A stretch of 64,000 nucleotides of DNA from Dillenia suffruticosa. Taxonomy: Eukaryota > Streptophyta > Magnoliopsida > Dilleniales > Dilleniaceae. The first letter of the stretch is position 1. Each line of letters begins with the position of its first letter. The notes under the pieces are model-generated. The model saw nothing but the letters and a program-made list of their open reading frames with translations, searched no databases and was not told where the DNA came from. Location of the stretch: NCBI GenBank assembly GCA_033439265.1, contig JAVTVX010000020.1, forward strand, positions 21,284,001 through 21,348,000, given 5' to 3'. Of the stretch, positions 1 through 12,100 are shown piece after piece. The position numbers were made by a program, and so were the translations under genes.

Positions 1-165
1 GGACAAATCAGTCGGATCAGCAGGTCTGGTCTGGTTTAAAAAAATAAATAAAACACTTGATACTGTAGTTTTACAAATGAATGCATAACATAAATTTTTT
101 ATGACAAAATAGATGGAGATGGGATAAAGAGAACACCCATGAGAGACTGATTCCATGAAACTTAC

Positions 166-3100
166 CGGAAGCAATAAACTTTGCCACTGGAATGGGCGAA
201 TGATAGGAATCACAGACAACACTACTGCTGACAGAACACCCTGCATGGTAGTCACCATAGTCAAAAGGCAAAAATGAGAACGAAGCCTAATCGTGTTGTT
301 ATTTCAGGTAAAGAAAATAATTTGGAAAGATGAGGTTATATTACCAGGTTTGGACACACCACTACCACTTGTTTTTCAAGGAGAACTCCAGTAAATAAAG
401 CCAAGATCTGAAAGTTAAAAAAAGGGGTCCTTTTTAGTAGGCTAACCTTCACCTTCAAATGTGAGTTTAATAGATTTCCAGGACCAAAAAAAAAAAAAAG
501 TTTGACAATATTCTTTTTTTATTAAGAAAATATTCATCTAAAGATACTGCCGCATTGAATCTCTGATATTCTAGAAAAACTATATCAACAAAATATTTTT
601 AATATGTCAAATCCAAAACAAGTTGAGACATGTGCCTCCAAATTCAACTTGCCTAAAGTTATAGAAAAGCTTCAGTTATTTACATTAACTGTAAAGAATA
701 GCAGTTTATTACTCAGTCTACCAAGGATTGAGATCCCAATCACATAGGAGCAAGCTTTCAAAGCTTCAATATGATTCTCTACATCCCTTTGAAATATTTC
801 ATTTCCTCCAAGGATCTTACATCACCAAAAAGATAGAAACAAGTGCATCTATCCTTAATATATTTCACTTCTAGAAAAGATAATTGGATAATGCATGCGA
901 AAGATCTGGATTTTGAGGAAATCAAACAATCCTACAACAACAACAAACTAAGTCTTAATCCCAAATTTTGGGTTTGGTTGATTAAGACCAATATAGAAGA
1001 AAGGAAAGGAAAAAATGTAGAAATAAACTATCAATAGAAAACTTAAAAATAACAATAATAATAGTGCATTAATTCAATTGAAATGGTAGGTCACTTGTAT
1101 CCAATTTGAAATCAAGCTATCCACTTTAGTGTAAATAATAATAAATTAGATTTGCTGGGAGGAAAAGTGATAAAAACAAATTACACTTTCAAGTGAAAGA
1201 GCCCGACAAATTGTTGTGGTTGTCCATATAGATAGTGCAAGAGCTTCCTCAGCTGCAGCTAACTCGGCATTAATCTAGTTATTTGAAACATCTTCAGTAG
1301 TATCTAACAAATGTAACAATACAAGGTGCAGTGCCTCATTGCAAAATCATTTTAAAATATCATACCTCAGCAGCTCCAACTGCTAACCCCAATTTGAAGT
1401 CCAAGTACTTCCCAACCAAGCCCAGAGCAGAAATGGTAGGTCGCCTGTACTCAATTGCCTGCAGATGTTCAAGGGGCTGGAAAACTATTTCACTTCCGTG
1501 AGAAGGAACAGGCAGTGAATGATAAGTGCAAATTATCTGAAGCGGATCATTTTTATTCTCCTGAAGGTTGGAAAAGAAGTATAAAGGATCCAATTAAATG
1601 AGATGTATAGAACATACCAATAATACGGTAAATTTCTGGTGGCAGAAATATGAACTAACCTTAGCCCATTCCATTACAATGTTATCCCCAATATCATGTT
1701 TACAGTTCGACCACAACTCATCATCTTCATCCTCTGGTCCCATGCTTCTTGCTGAACTGCCAAAATTAAAATGCAACTGAATCATGTCAGGAAAAAGGTG
1801 GCTTGGAGAAAAGAAATTACTGAAGCCAAGCCCATGATAAAGATGGAATAAGAGAATTGATGGAGAGGGGGGGAACAGAAGATATTGTTTTCCTAATCCA
1901 AAACAGTGACAGGTTTGTTTGGAAGAAACCAGACAATGCTTGAGCTATATAAATGCACAGTTCTCCAACAGAATGACGGGACAGCAACACAGTTCAGAAT
2001 TTTCATCTACCTGAATGAGGAATCAGAACTAGCCAGACGCTCCAGCATGAGCCCAGAGATGCTACCATCTGTGCCTCCATGAGGAGAAATATGACCATTT
2101 TCACAGCAGCCAGATATTCTTTCCACATTATCGTGGGGACTCTCTCCAAACTCTGAGACATTATCATCAAAGTAATGAACATCCCTCCCGCCATCTTCCC
2201 TTACTTGAGTGAAGTCTGAAGCCTCACTAGCAGAAAAGCTTTCAGGAGAAGGAGGTTCCCATGCCCTCGATGATGAGGATAGGATCTCATCATCTGATAT
2301 GATACCAGCTGCAGCAGCTGTAAGGGCTACGGCACTATCAAGAGGTATTGCAGATGCCATCCAATCATTTAAATCTTCTCCATTGGGCGAGTCAATACTC
2401 TCACTAATTTGTTGTTGTCGTTTAGATATTGAGACGTCATAGTCAGTGAAGGTCATTTCACTGACAAATTGTTGAATTCGATTAAGACGCTCCTCTGCAA
2501 TAATACTGCAATAAGTAGGTGAAATTTGTTAACGTTTGTGAATATAAAAACCATTTGCTGAGTCTTTATGGGACATGCTAAAATTAGAAGACAGCAATCA
2601 AATTTAAAATCTGACACAAACCTATTTAGCATCTCATAGTGCAACTCAAAGAAAGGAACTCTAGTTAGCACACAATAACAACGAGGTGCAGAAACCAAAA
2701 AACGACTGCTCCCTCCAGATGATTTAGAAAGGGGCGATGAGACACCAAAAATACCAGGAGGTCTCTGCACTATCTCCTGTACATGTAAGCAAACACCATA
2801 AAGTGTTGCATTGTCCGCCACCTGAAAAACATTAAAATCTCTTGAGAAGTGACTTCCTGTCTCCTGCACAAATCACTACACTAAAAAGGAAAGAATAAAC
2901 TTTGAACTGAATTGAAAATACTGCATAAGCAACACATGCATATAGGATGCTTTCAACTCTATTTTCTTTAGAATTACCACCTACCAGGTGGACAAAGAAC
3001 CGATTTACAGATGGGAACCTGCTGCAAAGCTCTTTATGCTTTTAATTGGCAAAATGAAAATTACTTGGAAAGCAAAAGAAATAGCATACCTGGAGTGTAG

Positions 3101-6100
3101 TATGAAAGAAAAAGGTCTGCCATCAATACCAGGAGATCTTTCCCATTACAATCCTCAAAAGCAAAGACTTTAACTCCACTAAAGACCTACCATCTATCAA
3201 GACTATTGAACAAGAACCCATTCTTGTTCCACGGCAATCATATTAGTCATCTCAGGCTTGCAGTTTAGAGAAAGCAACAGTGATCCCCAAAAGGAGCTTT
3301 GTACGGAAATGACACTAATTTTATAAAAAAATTTTAAAACAATACTATTTAAAAAATATTTACAAAACTAACCCACCTATGTCGTGACGTCGTGACTTGA
3401 ATTCACGACATATATTTAAAACGTAGTATGTCGTGATTTGAAGTCACGACATGGATGCTCATTCTAGTGCCATGTCGTGAGTTGAACTCACGACATACTC
3501 GAACTTAGACCCCCAATCCCTTCTTTTTTTCTCCCTTCTCTTTTTTCTTTCTTTCTTCCCCATTCTGCTTCTCCCTGCTCCGCCGCGGACGAAACCCTTC
3601 TCCGCCTCTGCATGCACGAACTGCAATAGCCAAGGACATCTGCAACCTGGGGGAAATGAATTGATCGCGATCCACTGCTTTTGAAAGTTCCACATGCGAA
3701 ATTTGACGAAGGTAAATTGTTGTTTGTGCTCCTTGAAATTTGAAATTTTATATGTTTAAATTGATTAAATTTTGATATACATTATTCAATTGATATATTA
3801 TTTGTTGATTTAACTATATTTTGGAAATATGTAATTAGATATTAATGTTTTAGGGTTTAGGTTTTTGTTGGAAATGAATGACAAATTAGGGATTAGGATT
3901 TTTTTAATTTGGGATAAAATTAGGATTTAAGGTTTTTTTTATAAATGTATTAAAAGTAAAATTAGTTAGATTTATTAATTGTAGTTAAATAAAATTAGAA
4001 TGTTTTTTGATAAATTTTGTTTATTGTTTGTTGTTTTGTTGTAAATTTAATTATAGGGTTTTAAATGAAAATTATATTAAATTTATTATTTATAGTTAAA
4101 TTTATTATTTATAGTTAAATTTTGTTTATTGTACGGTTCGTAGGAAAAATACTTGTATTTTCTGAAAATATTTTTTTGAAATGTATATTAATAGAATGTT
4201 TTTTGATTTTAAGTAGAAATGGCAGACATGGTGAGATTGTTATGTTACACAAATGATGAAATTGTGAAGGGTAAAAATGGAGTGGGCTATGACCGTGAAC
4301 CTTCGAAGTTGATTCGGGTAAAAAAAGATGTATCTTTTAATGAGTTGGTAACCATGGTCTGTAAGGGGCTTGGTATCAATTCGACAAGACAACACGTAGA
4401 GATATTTCATCATTGCCCTATGTCACACATGCAAGGGGGAATGTAAGGTACGTATTGGTACCGATCAATGATGATGATGACGTTCTGAACTTGATGGAGT
4501 TTGCGGTGGCTATGGGAGTGGGTACAAGTCATGGGTTGTATATAAAGGCATACAATGATCGGACGTTTGTCCCTGTACAACAAGATTGCGATTATGAAGA
4601 AGAATATCCACATATCGAATCTCGAATGGATGTTGCATTAGTAGACATGGATAATGATGTGGATGAAGAAGAATTGGCCGAAGAGGAGGCAGAACAAGAT
4701 GCCGAAGAAGAGGATGATGATGAAGAAGAAGATGGTAGAGAAGCTGGTCGTACTAGTGGTCGTAGTTATGGAAACCAGACGATGTTTGGGTCATCTTCAC
4801 AGCCTGTACCCATTCATGGTGGTAGGAGATATCTCTATAACGGAGTTGATGAGTCAATTCCTTTCATGCGAACTACACCGGGAGGAGATGGTTATGTCAC
4901 TTTTGAGGAAGATTATCGATTGATTGATAGTGAGAGTTTTAATAATGAAGTAAAGAAAAGTATGAGGTTTGAGTCGAAAGATGAACTTATACATTTTGTA
5001 AAAATGTATCATGTGGAGAATCACTATCAATTTCGTGTTGGGAGATCAACCCCTACACTTTGGACAGTGGTATGTACTCAAAGGGACGAAAGTTGTGGGT
5101 GGAGGTTGCGTGCACGTAAAATAAGACTATTTGATGCCTTTGTGATAACTGTTGTGGAGGGACCGCATACATGTGTCAATATTGGGTTGACGCAGGATCA
5201 TAGGCAGTTGGATTCAAATATGATGGCCCGACAGTTTGTTAACTATGTAAGGGAAGACCCAAGTATCAAAGTCTCTTTCCAACGAACCGTTATGACGGAG
5301 AGAACCATGTATGCAGTTTCCCGAAAACGAGTTTGGGCCGCAAAAAGAAGGACGATTGAAATGGTATACGGGAATTAGGATTAATCATACAATGAACTGC
5401 CTAAAGTTTTGAAAGCAATTATGCAAAAGAATCCAGGATCACAAGTGTCATGGAAGTTCGGTCCGGCCCGAGCGAATGGTGAAATGGTGCTTGAAGCTGA
5501 ATTTTGGGCATTTGGTCATAGTATCATGGCATTTAGAAGTTGTCGGCCATTAATAAGTATAGATGGGACTCGCTTGTATGGCAAATACAAGCACAAGTTG
5601 TTGATTGCATGCAGTATGGAAGGAGCGAATCACATAGTGCCGTTGGCATTCGGATTGGTGGATGTAGAGTCACTAGCGTTGTGGTCATGGTTTTTAATGT
5701 GCGTGCGAGACTATGTTGTGTTAGATAGGGAGGGACCAATATGCTTGATTTCAGATCGACATGAAGGGATAAGAGCTACTGTTGCTCGTCCAGAGTTTGG
5801 ATGGTCGCCTCCGCATGCCGTTTGGCGCTTTTGCATGAGGCATGTCACTAGTAACTTTAACACGCATCATAAAAGTCAAACTTGTAAGAGAGTCGCCGTA
5901 ATTGCTGCATTACAACCACAATGCAAGAAATTTGATCTATATATGACGAGAATGAAGGAGATAAAAATTGATGCCCCCGATTACTTCGCGAACATTGACC
6001 CTAAATAGTGGACTCTCTCTCACGATGGTGGCTTTCGTTATGGCTATATGACGACCAATATCAGTGAAAGTTATAATGTTGTGCTAAAAGGTGCAAGGAA

Positions 6101-9100
6101 TCTCCTCGTTTCTGCTTTGGTACCGAAAATATTTTATAATACGGCGAACTATTTTGAAAATAGAATCGTTGAGGCTGAAGCTGGGATGGCAAGAGGAGAG
6201 CGGTATACAAAGTATGCAAATGCCATATTAGGAAGGTGGATGAACACCGTTAACCTTCATACGGTTGTCTATTTTAGTAGGGAGAATGATATTTTCAAGA
6301 TAGAAACAGGTCATAGACAAATACGATATGACCACAAGAGAGGAAATAAACAGATCGTCGACGTCATTAATGAACATTGCACATGTGGAAAATGGCAAAC
6401 GTATAGAATACCTTGCTCACATGCAATCACTGCACTATCACGGACTATGATGGATGTTCTGTAGGAAAATGGTATACGTGGCAACATCAACTTAAAGTGT
6501 ACGAGTTATATTTTTCACCGGTAGGAGATAGATCTGGATGGCCAATCGGATCGTACCCAATCGAGAGTCATAATCGGAGAAGATACATGACACAAATGAA
6601 ATGTAGTATTTGTGGGAGACAAGGTCACAACCGAAGAAATTGCCCAACCATATCGCATTGATATAGATAGTTTTTGTGTTTTAGTTAAAAATTATGTATT
6701 TCTTATTACAACGGATATCATGTATTTGTTTTTCGTATATTTGACTTTTGGTATTTTCAGTTAGAATGTGTTATGACATTCATGTTTATAAATGTGTATT
6801 TCTATTTATTTAAATGATTACTTGTAATCTAAATTAATTGAGCATTTGAAATGTAATTTATTTTTAGCATTACGTATTTGTAATCTAATGTGTTATTTTT
6901 TCTTTCTTCATTTTGCAGATGGATCCAAACCCTTCTGATCCAAGTGTACTCCGGTTACAGCGACAACACCGTTTTTCTCGCCTTTGGGAGGGAGTCGGCA
7001 CGACGGTTACTCTTGCTTGTCGTCGACGCGAGGCCGTGTTACGCCGTTGGGACCACAGTCACATGTCCTTTCTCTTTTGGAGCACTCCGGATTTTTGGGC
7101 ATTGCTCGACTTCGCTTCATTCAGTTCGATTGGCATTTTATCACTGCTCTGGTTGAGCGATGGAGGCCAGAGATGCATATTTTTCACCTTCCCCATGGTG
7201 AGATCACTATTACCCTTCAGGGTATTGAGGTTTTGTTAGGGTTACCTGTGGATGGTCATCCCTCGTTTTGTTACATGCACATGCACGTGAGATTAGGGGG
7301 CGCTAGTTTTGTTACAGATTTGGGGGTGAGAGGATTTCCGTATATGGCTCCTATTCGACGAGGTTTGCACGTAGATAGGGATGGACCACTCGGTTTGCGG
7401 TGGCATGCTCAGTTTGATGTCACTATGTTCCCTACACACATAGTTTCCGTTTATAGGGAGGCACTCGATAGGCAGACGGTAGATCAGGTCATTTGGGTCC
7501 CGTACTCAGATGATGTATTGTCATCCCTCCCTGCCTACTGTCACAGGGGGAGGGATATTTGGCACGCACGGGTTCCTTTGATTTGTTTTAGTATCGTGGG
7601 GTGGCACTTTCCAGATAGGGTGTTACGACAGTTTGAAGGCTTACAGTACGTTCCGGGTGAGTGTGACACCGAGGACAGACTCCACGATACGAGTACGTGG
7701 GGTACTCTAGAGGTTGATTGGTCGACAGCACATGCAGTGTACATAGATCTTTGGAATCACCGTCACGACCATATAGTTCCGCTAGATACCTCCTTCGGAC
7801 CTGCGCTCGATCCTGACTATTCGGTCTGGTTTCGCTCCATCTCCCGCAAATTTGTCGGTCGTCGGGGAGCTTCTTTGACTTACGTGGTAAGTTTTCCTCT
7901 ACTACCTTCTTTTCATTCTCAATCAAAGAATTTAATTTGTTGTTTTAATTATTTTTCGCATTATTGTTTGTAGTGGGACACTTTGCACGAGATACGAGAC
8001 AATCCTGGTGCCGACGTTCGTGGCCTTGCTGAGTCGGCCATCTCGGTTCTGGCAAATGATATAGCACATCTTTTCAGTGATCGCCCCGAGACAGATGGCG
8101 CAGACGGTGGTGATGCAGGCCAAGCACGTGGACGAGGAGGAGGGAGAGGACAGCGTACGAGACCTCGACGCTCATCCGAACATGCGTCACCGCCACCGTC
8201 ACAGCAGCCCGAGAATGTCGCAGGACCTTTTACTACGTTCGGTGAGTCTTCAGATTTCTACACGCCCAGTATTTGATGACTTCTCTCAGGTTTTCACTCC
8301 GGGGGCTCCTCAGAGGGGAGTTCGTCCCGATAGCTTTATGGATGACGGACTAACACAGGGTGTGAGAGATAATGCACCACTGGTGTATCATGTGTCCCCG
8401 CCTATTTTCTCTTATCTCCACCAGCAAGATGTAAGCCCCTCCCAGATCACACAGATAGATGATATGGGATTAGTATCTCGTGATGACTCTATAGGCAGTA
8501 GAGCAGCTTTAGGTCTTAGACAATACACTAGAAGAAGACGACGACATTAATTTTTTATTTTTGTAATTTGTAACTTCTATTAAAATTAATAAAATTAATT
8601 TTATTTCTTTATTCTGTTCATTGTACTTTTTTTAGTACTTTTTGGTTTTTGGAATTTGTTGCTGATCAATTATGATATTTGGACAGTATTGCATATGAAA
8701 TCTGGTTATGAGGTCGAAAATTGGTTGATTTGACCATTATTGGAGTTTGTGGTATTTGTGTTGTGATGTAAATTTAGATAGCAGAATGGTTGATTTGGTC
8801 ACTATCGGAATTTGTGGTGTTTGTGTTGCGTTGTAAATTTGGATAGCAGAATGGTTGATTTGGCGACTATCGGAGTTTGTGGTGTTTGTGTTGTATTGTA
8901 GCGTTTGTTTTGTGTTGTATTATAGCGTTTGTTTTGTGTTGTAAATTTGGACAGCATATAATATGAAAATTGATTTTGGACAGTAGGTAGAAGCATGTCA
9001 TGAGTTCAACTCACGACATGGCATTAGAATGATCATGTCGTGACTTGAAGTCACGACATACCATGTTTTAAACATATGTCGTGACTTCAAGTCACGACAT

Positions 9101-12100
9101 GCATGAATAGTGCATGTCGTGACTTGAAGTCACGGCATAGGTGAGTTAGTTTTGTAAATATTTTTTAAATGATATTGTTTTAAAATTTTTTTATAAAATT
9201 AGTGTTATTTCCGTACAAAGCTCCCCCAAAAGAGCCTATCCAAATGAGTAACTCACTAACCTTCACAAGCAAAACTTAGTAAACTTAATGACATGAAAAG
9301 GAAAGAAGAAAATTAACCCTTCCCTTTGCAACCAATCAGCGTATCAAGGATGAACAAAGTCCTCTTAAGTGCCAACAGCAATTACCATTTCACAAGAATA
9401 ATTACCCCACTCGAATTCAGTCTATACCTTCTACACAAAAATACCACCTTTACAAACATTAGAATTAGAAGGCCACTTAATTAACCTTCTTCTGACATAT
9501 ATAATACAGAAGTGCCACCATTCTAGGTGCACTAGCTAAAGGAAAACGGCATCATCATGTAATCTTCTTCTCATAAATATTCTAAAATTTAACTACTCTG
9601 CTCCTTCTTGGCCCATATTATCAGCAAGCTCATCTATATCTCACGAAGCAAGACTTTTCACAAGTTCATCCACTCCAACCCCAGATCTTAAAGGGATAAG
9701 CGAGGATAGCAATGTTGGCATCTTACTTTATTTTAGGCCAAAACTACAAATACTCCCCCAAAGTTTTATTGCAATTAATTACTCCCAGGGCTTTTAAAAT
9801 AGAAGTCAATGAACCCCATACGTGGATGCGGTTGGGTCCCCCCCACTTAAAGATCACAAACCCTTTTCTCTCTCTTCCTCATCTCTCTCCAGCAAGAATA
9901 TTGATTTTTCTGATGAAAAAGAACACAAGGGGGAGAGAGAAAAGGAAGGATTTAGATCACTGCAGGAGAGAGAAATCCAAATGAAAAAGAATAAATTTGG
10001 CCAGAAGAATCAAAAGTCCATCCCATTATCTACTTAAGTTGCATGAGAAAAAGTGCAGATGATTCTCGTTGTATGATCAAAGTTTAGTTGAAGCATATCG
10101 CTAAGAATCTTTGTTTGACCAAGCACCAGGAAATTCTGGCTTCCATTATCTATTAGGCAGCAACGAGAATGCCCAAGACTTAAGAGTTCTTCACTCTAAA
10201 TGAATCTGCGGCTGCATGCCACTACTAAGTTTGAGATATTGATGCACAGAAATAAACCTGCCTGTGTTGAAACTAGCACTTCAATTTCTTTATCTTTACT
10301 ATGGCCAGTCTCAAACCCACCCAGTTAAGGAGGAGGGCTACATTAGGTTGACAGCTATCTTAAAATTTGAACAAACAATCATGATTTATGCACAGGAACA
10401 AGTAAAAAAAATTCAAGATCATGAGCATAAGTAATATGACACTACCAAACTAATAGATAAGTCAATGGCACCCTTTTTGACATCCATAAAAAAGTCACCT
10501 CAAAATTCAGAATTGGCATCTGAAGAAAAAAAAAAGTTAACAGTCAAAGCATAACTTGGAGAAAAAGACACTAGTACAATTCAAGGAAACATAAATCTGA
10601 AAGTGGATTCACCACAAAACGAGTATAAAAGGAGTTGCTTATATAAATTTTTCAAAATGTGATACATCATACTCCATGCAGTTGTTACAAATTTGGACTG
10701 TGAGGAAAGAACCTGCTTAGACACTATTGATACCCTAAAGTAAAACATGTAACATAGCAAGGAAGCAAGAGTACCATAGTTGAGCTTAATGAAAGAGACT
10801 CAAACTTACCTTCAGTGAAAATATGAAGGATGAGTCATCCCTACCCAAATGCTCCTGCAGATTATGGAGAAAATGAGGTGATGTTTGATAAAAGTTGAAA
10901 ATTTAGTATTGAATTTTGACACTAAATCAATCAAGGTGCTGAATTTGTTAAATGCATGACTATTAATACAAGTTGCTGAATATGCTGAACTCTAAGTTAA
11001 ATCAAATAGATTATTATCCTATTATCTATTTCATTTATCAAAGTAGATAAATGAATCAAAACTTTTTTGGATTTTTTTTTTTTTTTGCTTAATAGATTTG
11101 GCCAGGTTTCTCTATCTTAACATTTTGATGCCTAAATCTTAATCCTACTTGAAATTCAGCACTTAATTTTTGTTGTTATCAAACATATTTAACATAATAA
11201 CTAATCAATCAATTTTCAGCACTTAATGGTTATCAAACAACACCAAAGTTACCATTCAAAAATGTGTGAAGGCAGCGGCGGCAGCCATGGGGGAGGGAGT
11301 TTCGGTTCACATCAAAGACCCCAGATGGGCTCTTATCTAGAGAAATCAATGATTTATCTAGATGTCAAGCAAATGACTAGTGACATCAACCTGGATATAT
11401 TATTAAATGAAGCTAGTAACAGAATTACAACACAAACCCCCACACCTCAGCCAACAGGAGTTTTTGAGGTGGAAAGTTGGCCTAATTTTAGTTTTTGATT
11501 GAGAATTTAAGCTTGTATCTACACTCCAGTACAACTTTTAGAGAAAAACATATTGCTGGTTAAATCTGTTCATGCTCTCAATTATACTTCCACCTAAGGG
11601 TGCAGTTCATGACTTCACCAAGAACAGATTAGAAAAAGAAAAGGAAAAATGGGATCAAGCAAAGGCCAAGAGAGAATATTTAGGTTAGCTTCTGAAAGGA
11701 GAGGAAACAAACGGGACGGATAATATTTAAAAAATAATCACATGGATGACCATTCACCATCATATTTGCTCTTGCTGTTCTATCCCATTTCTTCCTTTTA
11801 CGTCTTGATTGGAAAAGGAAGAACTTTATTCACAATAAAAGAAATACAGAAAAGAGGGGGAGAGCATCCTAACAATTGAAATAGACCAAAAGCACAAAAA
11901 CTTGTAGGATTATTAACAAGTCATAAAGCAATTCTCCACACTGTAAAAGATTCTCCGAAACCTTTCCCTCCAAACCAATATGGCTAGAAGAAGCATCCTA
12001 ACAATTCTCCCCTTTGCTGTAAAACCCTTAAACCACTGCAAAGCCACAACTCAGAGCTTGAAGTCACCCGACATAGGTGCAAAAGAGAAAATTTTCCCCC

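Larger units (their letters stand above)
3294..9223 (+). mobile_element. Mutator-like element (MULE) with transposase and plant mobile domain gene
   Basis: A 5930-bp DNA transposon inserted in a DENN gene intron, antisense to that gene. Both ends are present. The termini GAGCTTTGTACGGAAAT.. and its inverse begin terminal inverted repeats of about 200-230 bp with high identity by eye, and a perfect 9-bp duplication flanks them. Each TIR carries an array of a 25-bp palindrome. Inside, on the plus strand, are a decayed MuDR-type transposase (4219-6661) and a PMD-family gene (6919-8550). A 65-bp tandem repeat (8723-8957) and AT-rich spacer follow. Known: PMD domains occur in some plant MULEs and Ty3 elements as well as in the host MAIN/MAIL proteins. 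Inference: the element can no longer make its own transposase, but its ends look usable by a related enzyme. Confidence 0.95.

Noticed and set aside
4654-4923. Met/Lys-rich ORF overlapping the MULE transposase
   Set aside because: It is the shifted reading of the transposase acidic GAA/GAT-rich stretch.
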